DNA of 64,000 bases, taken from positions 1 through 64,000 of the forward strand of contig NZ_JASISW010000008.1 in NCBI RefSeq assembly GCF_030063335.1. The letters are read 5' to 3'. The stretch comes from Rhodococcus sp. G-MC3. Its GTDB lineage: Bacteria; Actinomycetota; Actinomycetes; Mycobacteriales; Mycobacteriaceae. Shown piece by piece: positions 57,709 to 64,000 of this stretch (positions are counted from its first letter, which is position 1; the number at the start of each line of letters is the position of its first letter). The position numbers and the translations under genes were made by a program. The notes below the pieces were generated by a model. It had not been told where the DNA came from. It saw only the letters and a list, made by a program, of their open reading frames with translations, and did not search any database.

Positions 57709-59568
57709 CTAGCGGCGCAGCAGCTTCTCCAGCGCGTCGAGAACCGCAGGATCCTCGATGGTCGACGGCACCCCGTATTCCTCACCGGCGACGATCTGAC
57801 GCATCGTCTTGCGGAGGATTTTGCCCGATCGCGTCTTGGGCAGTGCCCCGACGACGGTGACGTCTCGGAAGGTTGCGAGCGCACCGATCTGATCGCGGAC
57901 CATCGCGACGAGGTCCTCGCGCAATCGATCCTCGGTGATGGTTTCGCCGGCCTTGAGCACCACGTACCCGCTCGGCCGCTGGCCTTTGATTTCGTCGTGG
58001 ATCCCGATGACGGCGCATTCGGCCACCGCGGGATGGCTCGCGACGACGGCCTCCATCGAACCCGTCGAAAGTCGATGGCCTGCAACGTTGATCACATCGT
58101 CACTGCGACCGAGAACGTAGACGTAGCCTTCGGCGTCTATGTAGCCGGAGTCGCCGGTGAGGTAGTAACCGGGGAACGTCTCCAGATAAGACCGTTGAAA
58201 TCGGTCCTGATCGTTCCACAGGCCGACGAGTGTGCCGGGAGGCAGCGGAAGCTTGACTACGATGTTGCCTTCGGTTCCTGCGTCTACGAGTGTGCCTGTC
58301 GCATCGAGGATTTCGACCTGAAATCCGGGCACTGCGACCGTCGGCGATCCGGATTTGATCGGAAGTGGTTCCAGTCCGCGCAGATTCGAGCAGATCGGCC
58401 AACCGGTCTCGGTCTGCCACCAGTGGTCGACTACGGGAACACCGAGTGTGTCCGACGCCCACGCGTAGGTATCGGGATCGAGGCGCTCGCCAGCGACGAA
58501 CAGCGTTTCCAGGCTGCCGATGTCGTACTTGGCGAGTTCTTCGGCGTGTGGGTCCACTTTGCGAACGGCCCGCAACGCTGTCGGCGCAGTGAAGAGTGCT
58601 CGGACCTTGTAGTCATCGATTACGCGCCAGAAGGCCCCGGCGTCGGGAGTCCCGACGGGCTTGCCCTCGTAGAGAACTGTCGTCGCACCGGCGAACAGTG
58701 GGGCATAGACGATGTAGGAGTGGCCGACGACCCAGCCGACGTCCGACGCCGTCCACATCACCTGGCCTGCGCCGATGTCGTAGATATTGCGCATCGACCA
58801 CGTGAGCGCGACGGCATGGCCGCCGTTGTCGCGAACGACGCCCTTGGGCTTGCCGGTGGTGCCGGAGGTGTAGAGGATGTAGAGCGGATCGGTAGCCTGC
58901 ACCGTAACTGGCTCCAAAGCAACGGCGTTGACGTATTGATCGTCCCAATCGAGCCAGGGGTGTTCGCCGGGGATGCCGTCACGGGTTTTGACGATGACGT
59001 TCGGCTGGGCGGCGGTGGTGGTGAGGGACAGCGCTTTCTGCACGATCGGCAGATACTCGATGGTTCGGCCCGGCTCGAAACCTCCGCTGGCGGTGACGAG
59101 CAGTACGGGCTGCGCGTCGTCGATGCGGGCCGCCAGTTCTTTCGCGGCAAACCCGCCGAACACGACGGAATGCACCGCACCGATCCGAGCGCAGGCAAGC
59201 ATGGCGACGACGGCCTCGGGAATCATAGGCAGATAGAGGATCACCCGATCACCCGCGCAGACGCCGTTGGTACGCAGGACCCATGCGAACCGTGCAACCT
59301 CGTCGAGCAGTTCCGAGTAGGTGTAGGAGCGGGTGGTGCCGAGCATCGCCGAGTCGTAGATCAACGCGGTTCGGTCGCCGTTTCCTGCGTCGACGTGCCG
59401 GTCGAGCGCGTTGAAGCACGTGTTGAGGCTGCCGTCGGGGAACCACCGTCCGCCGGTGAAAGCGGTGGTGGGCGGGGTTACCCAGTCGACCTCGGAGGCT
59501 GCGTCGAGCCAGAACTTCTCTCGATCGGAGATGCTGCTGTCGAATGCGCTTCGATACTCGCCGGTCAT
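57709..59568 (-). CDS. prpE: Propionyl/acetyl-CoA synthetase (PrpE-like)
   Basis: This 619-residue adenylate-forming short-chain acyl-CoA synthetase has ATP motif 'PLYILYTSGTTGKPKGVVRD' followed by NGGHAVALTWSM, which is typical of PrpE. Further motifs are 'VMWTASDVGWVVGHSYIVYA', 'VVDHWWQTETGWPICSNLRG' (acyl pocket Trp), 'GYYLTGDSGYIDAEGYVYVL', 'GRSDDVINVAGHRLSTGSME' and the C-terminal catalytic Lys in 'LPKTRSGKILRKTMRQIVAG', a target of acetylation control. It makes propionyl-CoA (or acetyl-CoA) from the free acid, ATP and CoA. It stands alone upstream of the importer operon, leftward like it, 66 bp after the last importer gene. Confidence 0.93.
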   Translation of the reverse strand: MTGEYRSAFDSSISDREKFWLDAASEVDWVTPPTTAFTGGRWFPDGSLNTCFNALDRHVDAGNGDRTALIYDSAMLGTTRSYTYSELLDEVARFAWVLRTNGVCAGDRVILYLPMIPEAVVAMLACARIGAVHSVVFGGFAAKELAARIDDAQPVLLVTASGGFEPGRTIEYLPIVQKALSLTTTAAQPNVIVKTRDGIPGEHPWLDWDDQYVNAVALEPVTVQATDPLYILYTSGTTGKPKGVVRDNGGHAVALTWSMRNIYDIGAGQVMWTASDVGWVVGHSYIVYAPLFAGATTVLYEGKPVGTPDAGAFWRVIDDYKVRALFTAPTALRAVRKVDPHAEELAKYDIGSLETLFVAGERLDPDTYAWASDTLGVPVVDHWWQTETGWPICSNLRGLEPLPIKSGSPTVAVPGFQVEILDATGTLVDAGTEGNIVVKLPLPPGTLVGLWNDQDRFQRSYLETFPGYYLTGDSGYIDAEGYVYVLGRSDDVINVAGHRLSTGSMEAVVASHPAVAECAVIGIHDEIKGQRPSGYVVLKAGETITEDRLREDLVAMVRDQIGALATFRDVTVVGALPKTRSGKILRKTMRQIVAGEEYGVPSTIEDPAVLDALEKLLRR

Positions 59569-59634
59569 ACCGGCAGCCTAGTGGCGGGAACGGTGGATGT
59601 GGGTAGCGATTGGGGCAGCGGCTGCACCGGCGGC

Positions 59635-60708
59635 CTACTTCAGGTCCGGATTCTCCGCATACACCTCGGCGAGCACGGACATGTCGAACAATTCTTCGGC
59701 CGAGATGTCGATGCCAGCGGTGGCCAGCGCTGCGATGTTCTCGTCGATCAGCGACTGGGTCATCGTGAACAGGCCGTTCGCCTCGGTGTCGGCGGAGGTG
59801 ACCAAGCCGTTCTGGGCGGTCGCTTCGAGCACCTGCTCCTCCAGCTCGAGATTCTGATCCTTGCCGTACACCTCGACGGCAAGGCGAGCAGATTCACGAG
59901 GATCGGCGACGGCGTCGCGCCAGCCCAGGATTTCGGCCTTCAGGAAGGCTTTGAGCTTGTCGCGCTCGTTGTCGATGGTCGACTGCAGCACCGTGAGTGT
60001 CTCCGCGACGAGCGGCAGGTCGAAGTCGGCAAACAGGAAGTTAGCGTTCTCGAAACCTTTGCCTGCCAATGTGATCGGCTCGTTGGTGACGTAGCTGACC
60101 CAGCCGTCGACCTCGCCGTTGGCGAGGGGGCTTGGATCGAACTGAGCGGGCACGATCGTCATCTGGCTTTCCTCCAGCCCGTTGGCGGCGAGCAGTGCGG
60201 CGAATACAAGCTGGTTCGAGTCTTGGACTCCGATTCGTTTGCCCACCATGTCCTGCGGCGAATTGATCGGTGCGGCGGCGGAGGAGACGATGCAGAACGG
60301 GTTCTTCTGGAACGTCGCAGCGACGATCTTCGCTTCCAGTCCGCCGAGGACTGCAGGAGCTGTCAGCTGCGGTGCGGAGGTTCCGATCCAGACCTTCCCG
60401 GTGTCGAGGCCGGCTTCCACACCGGTACCGGCGGCACCTCCGGCCACGAGGTCGACGCTGCCGAACCCTGCATCGGAGTAGTAACCCTTCTCCGTGGCGA
60501 AGTACTCGCCGGCGAACTCGATGTTCTTGATCCACGACAGCTGCACCGCGACGGTGCCGAACGCGGATCCGTCGTCGGTCGAGCCGCCGCTCGAACTGGA
60601 AGAATCACTACTGCACGAAGCGAGGACCGTAGCTCCGCCGATGGCAAGCGATGCCATGCCGCCGAAACGGAACAACGACCGGCGGTCGAACTGTGAGGAA
60701 AGGTTCAT
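59635..60708 (-). CDS. ABC importer substrate-binding lipoprotein (NMT1/THI5-like)
   Basis: This 357-residue lipoprotein has a twin-Arg-containing signal (FDRRSLFRFGGMASLAIGGA) ending in lipobox LASC, a Ser/Gly linker, then a SsuA/ThiY-type periplasmic-binding fold: 'TVAVQLSWIKNIEFAGEYFA', 'EKGYYSDAGFGSVDLVAGGA', 'INSPQDMVGKRIGVQDSNQL' and 'DGWVSYVTNEPITLAGKGFE'. 'QLSWIKNIEFAGEYFATEKG' is typical of HMP/thiamine-precursor binders, so pyrimidine or riboflavin-like ligands are candidates; nitrate, sulfonate or urea derivatives are alternatives. It is preceded by two permease genes and an ATPase on the same strand. Confidence 0.9.
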   Translation of the reverse strand: MNLSSQFDRRSLFRFGGMASLAIGGATVLASCSSDSSSSSGGSTDDGSAFGTVAVQLSWIKNIEFAGEYFATEKGYYSDAGFGSVDLVAGGAAGTGVEAGLDTGKVWIGTSAPQLTAPAVLGGLEAKIVAATFQKNPFCIVSSAAAPINSPQDMVGKRIGVQDSNQLVFAALLAANGLEESQMTIVPAQFDPSPLANGEVDGWVSYVTNEPITLAGKGFENANFLFADFDLPLVAETLTVLQSTIDNERDKLKAFLKAEILGWRDAVADPRESARLAVEVYGKDQNLELEEQVLEATAQNGLVTSADTEANGLFTMTQSLIDENIAALATAGIDISAEELFDMSVLAEVYAENPDLK

Positions 60709-60783
60709 GAAACGGAACTGTAAATGCCCTCCGTTTCAATCGAATTGCTCAAACCGTTCCATTTGTTGAGCTCGTGTAAACAA

Positions 60784-61563
60784 CTACTTCATCCGTTGCA
60801 GCGCAAGGTTCTCCAGCACGCCGACGATCGCATACAACACGATCGAGACGACAGTGATGACGACGATCGACGCCCACAGCTCGTTGTACTGATACTTCGG
60901 AATAGCCTTGATCATCGACGAACCCAAACCTCGGCCGCTGCCGAGCCACTCGCCGATCAGTGCGCCGATCAGCGCGCCGGGAACGGAGATACGGGCGGCG
61001 GCGAACACCGAGGGCAGCGCCGACGGCACGGCGACCATCCGCAGCGCCGTCCACTTGCTGCCGCCGTACGCGGCAATCAGATCCTGTGCACCCGTTGGTG
61101 CTTCACGCAGACCGACCATGATCATCACCAGGGCGGGAAAGAACACCACGATCGCGACCATCACCGTGACGCCGAAGATCCCGCGACCGAAAATGAGCAC
61201 GATGATCGGCGTCAGAGCGACGAGCGGAACCGACCGCAGCAGCATCGCGACCGGCAAAAACGTCTGCTCGACGGTCCGTGAAATCACGAAGATCGACGCG
61301 ACGATCAACGCTGCACTCATACCGACGAGGAAGCCGACGCCGGCGTCGCGCAGGGTTATCTCGAGGTTCGAAAAGATCGTCTCGCGATTGGCTGCTGACT
61401 TGTCGCTGCCGAACAGATACTTCCAGACGGCCGCGGGGGTCTGGCCGACGCGTGGTCCGACCTGTGGAAACGCTTGCAGGAATAACACCCACATGACCAG
61501 GAGCAACGCGAACGCGATGCCGATCGGAGCGAGGAAGCGCAGCAGCCCGCGCGTTGCGGTCAT
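60784..61563 (-). CDS. ABC importer permease 2 (SsuC/TauC-like)
   Basis: This roughly 259-residue inner-membrane permease has six helices: 'LAPIGIAFALLLVMWVLFLQ' first, then 'GVGFLVGMSAALIVASIFVI', 'LVALTPIIVLIFGRGIFGVT', and the EAA-type cytoplasmic loop 'DLIAAYGGSKWTALRMVAVP', 'SALPSVFAAARISVPGALIG'. ATG 61561-61563 overlaps the stop of the other permease gene by four bases. Two different permeases, not a homodimer, are encoded, which is characteristic of some THI5-like systems. Confidence 0.92.
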   Translation of the reverse strand: MTATRGLLRFLAPIGIAFALLLVMWVLFLQAFPQVGPRVGQTPAAVWKYLFGSDKSAANRETIFSNLEITLRDAGVGFLVGMSAALIVASIFVISRTVEQTFLPVAMLLRSVPLVALTPIIVLIFGRGIFGVTVMVAIVVFFPALVMIMVGLREAPTGAQDLIAAYGGSKWTALRMVAVPSALPSVFAAARISVPGALIGALIGEWLGSGRGLGSSMIKAIPKYQYNELWASIVVITVVSIVLYAIVGVLENLALQRMK

Positions 61564-62381
61564 GACGTCTTTCCCGACGTCCATGGGGTGACGAACCGCG
61601 CGATGATTGCGACGATGGCATAGCCGAGACCCGCGAGAAGCGCTGCGGCCAAAGCCATGCCCCAGGTCCGCGGCACGTTGTAGGAACTCTGGGCGGCGGT
61701 CAGAGCCACCCCGATACCGCTGTCGACGCCGCCGAGATATTCACCGAGGATGGCGCCGAGCACCGCCGAGGGCGCTGCAATTTTCAGTGCCGCGAACATG
61801 GACGGCAGCGCGGCGATCGCTTGCACGCGCCGGAACTTCTGCCATCGGCCTCCGCCGTACGCCGCGACGAGATCGAGGCTCGCCGTGTCGGCGGATCGAA
61901 GGCCGGTCAGTGTGCCGACCATGGTGGTGAAAAAGCAGTACATCGCCGCGAGGAAGATCGTCGGCGTTCTCCCGCCGAAGACGACGAGGATGATCGGTCC
62001 AAGCGCCAGCAGCGGCGTGCAATAACTCAGAATCGCGAGCTGGGTGGCCAACGATTCGACGGGCGGAACGAGAACCACCAGCACCGCGAGGGCAACGGCC
62101 AGCAGATTGCCCCATAGGAACCCTTGCAGTGCGCCCGCTGCGGTGACGCTGAAGTTGGGGCCGTAGAGGGCCCAGCCGTCGTCGAGCATTGTTTCGACGA
62201 CGGCCCACGGACTCGGAACGGTTCCGCCGGCCACACCGAGGGCGGCAAGGATCCACCAGAGCGCAACGAGTCCGATGATGCCGACGGCCCCACCGAGCCA
62301 CTTCGGTCGGCCGAAAGACGTCTTTCGGTTCGATGTCTCGATCTGTGCTTCCGCGACCTTCTCGATGTCGGCGATGGTCAT
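61560..62381 (-). CDS. ABC importer permease 1 (SsuC/TauC-like)
   Basis: This 273-residue permease has a longer cytosolic lead ([20 protein letters not shown]) before helix 1 ([20 protein letters not shown]). Other segments are '[20 protein letters not shown]', '[20 protein letters not shown]', the EAA loop '[20 protein letters not shown]', '[20 protein letters not shown]', and a final helix '[20 protein letters not shown]'. ATG 62379-62381 overlaps the ATPase stop. It pairs with the following permease, and both share the AAYGGxxW loop. The open frame beyond 62381 is a shadow of the ATPase gene. Confidence 0.92.
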   Translation of the reverse strand: MTIADIEKVAEAQIETSNRKTSFGRPKWLGGAVGIIGLVALWWILAALGVAGGTVPSPWAVVETMLDDGWALYGPNFSVTAAGALQGFLWGNLLAVALAVLVVLVPPVESLATQLAILSYCTPLLALGPIILVVFGGRTPTIFLAAMYCFFTTMVGTLTGLRSADTASLDLVAAYGGGRWQKFRRVQAIAALPSMFAALKIAAPSAVLGAILGEYLGGVDSGIGVALTAAQSSYNVPRTWGMALAAALLAGLGYAIVAIIARFVTPWTSGKTS

Positions 62382-63157
62382 GCGAGAGCCGCCTTGCCGA
62401 ACAGCAGGCCCGACAGGTAGTCGTGGATCTTGTGGAACTCGGGGGTGCGCATCATCTCGGGGGTACGTGGGCGCGGCAGGTCGATGGGAACCACTTCGAG
62501 GATGCGCCCGGGTCGCGGCGTCATGACGGCAACCACATCGGAGAGGAAGATCGCCTCGGCGATGCCGTGCGTGACCATGAGAGTCGTCGCGGGTTTCTCG
62601 GTCCAGATTCGCAGGAGTTCGAGGTTGAGGCGCTGGCGAGTCATGTCGTCGAGGGCGCCGAATGGCTCGTCGAGCAGCAACACGCTCGGCTTCACCACGA
62701 GCGAGCGGGCAATCGACACACGCTGACGCATGCCGCCCGAGAGCTGCGCGGGCTTTGCATTTTCGAAGCCCTCCAACCCGACGAGTGTCACCAGGTCCGC
62801 GATGAGCTCCGGGTCGGGATCGAGACCGGCGACCTGCAGCGGGAGTTTGATGTTCGAGATGACGCTGCGCCACGGCAGCAAGGCCGAGTCCTGGAAGGCG
62901 ATCCCCAGCTCGTGGCGTTTGCGCAGTTCGGCGGGGGACTGGCCGTTGATCAGTGCGGTGCCGGTCGTGGGGGTATCGAGGCCGGCGAGGATGCGCAGAA
63001 CCGTCGATTTTCCGCAGCCCGACGGCCCGAGAAGTGAGAGGAACGTTCCCTCGGGCGTCTCGACGGATACGTCGGTGAGCGCCTCGACGGACGTGCGGCC
63101 GAGGCTGAAGGTTTTGCCGAGACCTGAGATGTTCAGGCCGGTGCTGGTGCCGATCAT
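62378..63157 (-). CDS. ABC importer ATP-binding protein (SsuB/TauB-like)
   Basis: This 259-residue ATPase has Walker A '[20 protein letters not shown]', Q-loop '[20 protein letters not shown]', signature '[20 protein letters not shown]', Walker B '[20 protein letters not shown]' and H-loop '[20 protein letters not shown]'. The LPWRSV motif is typical of the nitrate/sulfonate/thiamine-precursor subfamily. ATG 63155-63157 ([16 protein letters not shown]) is chosen; in-frame codons further upstream extend into the divergent gene region. It is the first gene of the importer operon. Confidence 0.94.
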   Translation of the reverse strand: MIGTSTGLNISGLGKTFSLGRTSVEALTDVSVETPEGTFLSLLGPSGCGKSTVLRILAGLDTPTTGTALINGQSPAELRKRHELGIAFQDSALLPWRSVISNIKLPLQVAGLDPDPELIADLVTLVGLEGFENAKPAQLSGGMRQRVSIARSLVVKPSVLLLDEPFGALDDMTRQRLNLELLRIWTEKPATTLMVTHGIAEAIFLSDVVAVMTPRPGRILEVVPIDLPRPRTPEMMRTPEFHKIHDYLSGLLFGKAALA

Positions 63158-63291
63158 TCCCCGGACAGTAGAAGCGAAGAGTTGCGTCCGTATTTCGTCG
63201 GTGTCACCGCGGCGTTCCTGTCTTAACCCGCGGCGTAAGACATTCGTCAAAGTAGTGGCGCCGTGCATGGTGCGTCGGAAGACTCGCAGAG

Positions 63292-63654
63292 GTGACACTC
63301 TTCCAACTTCTGCCTTCGTTGAGGGCCGCATGTCGTTATCGCTTCGACTCGCCTTGCTGGCCGGTGGATACTCACTTCACCCTCGGTCGTCTGATGATCG
63401 ACGGATCGATGGCCGAGGATCTCGCCGACTGCTACGGAACTCCGACCATGCTGGGCGACATCGTCGTCACCAGGGTCCGGTCCGTCGTTGCGGGGATGGT
63501 GACGGTCGACGGCGACGTCGACCCCGTCGATGGGGAGATTGCCAATCGTCATTCCGTCGCTCGCCGCGAACATTTCGCGTTCGGCGACACCAAGATCGAA
63601 CTGCCGTCCGACGTCCGGGCGGGGGATGTTCTAGCGCTGGTCTCGAAGGCCTAG
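63292..63654 (+). CDS. Hypothetical protein
   Basis: The frame is 120 residues from a GTG at 63292; a GTG at 63364 ([20 protein letters not shown]) would give a 96-residue protein and fits the more ordered part. The later portion is beta-like and regular: '[20 protein letters not shown]', '[20 protein letters not shown]', '[14 protein letters not shown]'. No membrane segment or family is recognised. It lies between the divergent ABC operon and the convergent accD3 end, overlapping the latter by 24 bp. It is probably real because of its consistent codon use, but its function is unknown. Confidence 0.6.
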   Translation: MTLFQLLPSLRAACRYRFDSPCWPVDTHFTLGRLMIDGSMAEDLADCYGTPTMLGDIVVTRVRSVVAGMVTVDGDVDPVDGEIANRHSVARREHFAFGDTKIELPSDVRAGDVLALVSKA

Positions 63655-64000
63655 TGTCCGGTAGCGGCTCATGCGGGTGGTCAGTCGGTCGTCGGGATTG
63701 CAACCCTCGAGGCCGCGGAGTTCCCGCGCGATTGCGCCGGCTACGCGCATCGAGAATTCAACGGGTTCCTCTGCTGCATCCGGGTGTTCGGGGACGATCG
63801 CGTCGACGATGCCATCGCGCAGCAGGTCGACGGAACGTATTCCCTGTGCCTCGGCCATGTCGGCAGCGTGGGTGGTGTCACGATGAACAATGGCACTTGC
63901 GCCCTCGGGAGGAAGCGGTGCAAGCCAGGCATTCTGGGCGCACAGTGTTCGGTCGGCGGGCAGTAGAGCGAGTGCTCCGCCGCCGGTGCCTTGCCCCAGT
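63631..64000 (-). CDS. accD3: Acetyl/propionyl-CoA carboxylase carboxyltransferase subunit, C-terminal part (AccD3-like)
   Basis: The gene runs off the right edge, leaving 123 codons of its C-terminus. Recognisable are 'LGQGTGGGALALLPADRTLC', 'AWLAPLPPEGASAIVHRDTT' (the oxyanion-type glycine and C-terminal 'P.EGA..I.' of carboxyltransferases), 'MAEAQGIRSVDLLRDGIVDA', then 'IVPEHPDAAEEPVEFSMRVA'. The end is '[17 protein letters not shown]'. It transfers CO2 from carboxybiotin to an acyl-CoA. In M. tuberculosis accD3 (Rv0904c) lies next to prrA (Rv0903c), which supports the name. Here about 8 kb (photolyase to importer) separates them. Confidence 0.85.
   Translation of the reverse strand, partial: LGQGTGGGALALLPADRTLCAQNAWLAPLPPEGASAIVHRDTTHAADMAEAQGIRSVDLLRDGIVDAIVPEHPDAAEEPVEFSMRVAGAIARELRGLEGCNPDDRLTTRMSRYRTLGLRDQR

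Noticed and set aside
57403..60696. Rightward open frame of 1097 codons
   Set aside because: It lies antisense to the PrpE-like and substrate-binding genes, whose motifs are clear. Its composition (long Val/Gly/Asp/Arg runs) is that of a GC-rich shadow frame.

Overview
The window is high-GC DNA with actinobacterial gene style: many GTG starts, ATGA/GTGA stop-start overlaps and several apparently leaderless genes. Gene content points to a mycolic-acid actinomycete of the Nocardiaceae, most likely Rhodococcus. Much of the order follows, from memory, the Mycobacterium tuberculosis block Rv0861c to Rv0904c: XPB helicase, Rv0862c, rpfA, YccF, cspB, DUF2771, MFS, DUF3027, DUF2530, MarR, SpoU methyltransferase, DUF2537, sepH, serC, citA, gltA2, prrBA, accD3. 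No rRNA, tRNA, CRISPR array or intact insertion sequence was seen.

Regions. 0-6.4 kb: start of a DUF222-type gene behind a perfect SOS box, a VOC protein, an AraC regulator, a DapC-like aminotransferase, an ECF41-type sigma factor convergent with its carboxymuconolactone-decarboxylase partner (which has an ECF41-like promoter), and a luciferase-like oxidoreductase. 6.4-24.2 kb: the conserved core block. It includes rpfA, with a c-di-AMP riboswitch leader and an upstream CRP site, and a large sacsin-like ATPase with no standard start codon at its expected N-terminus. 24.2-35.6 kb: an inserted biosynthetic island. 35.6-47.9 kb: core metabolism resumes with an Eis-like acetyltransferase, RNA methyltransferase, SepH, SerC, two citrate synthases, PdxH and sugar enzymes. 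47.9-51.5 kb: a small GntR-controlled catabolic locus whose transporter carries an in-frame stop. 51.5-64 kb: FKBP, a 2OG-Fe oxygenase, PrrAB, photolyase, an EamA transporter, a propionyl-CoA synthetase-like enzyme, an NMT1-type ABC importer and the C-terminal end of AccD3.

The main discovery is the island at about 24.27-35.6 kb. It looks like a class V (lexapeptide/cacaoidin-like) lanthipeptide cluster. Two 56-residue precursor genes encode exactly the same peptide, ending in Cys, and differ only by six silent bases. Downstream in one operon lie an XRE regulator, a membrane protein, an APH-fold kinase (LanK-like), a HopA1-family lyase (LanY-like), a SAM methyltransferase, an F420-type reductase and a cysteine-decarboxylase flavoprotein fused to about 300 unrecognised residues. 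A convergent operon encodes two tiny membrane peptides, an S9 peptidase and a two-gene ABC exporter. Both outer ends carry copies of a shared inverted repeat (GTTG-N8-CAAC type), suggesting one regulator controls both arms. The proposed logic is: precursor synthesis, phosphorylation and elimination of Ser/Thr, cyclisation and C-terminal AviCys formation, possible reduction and N-methylation, then leader removal and export.
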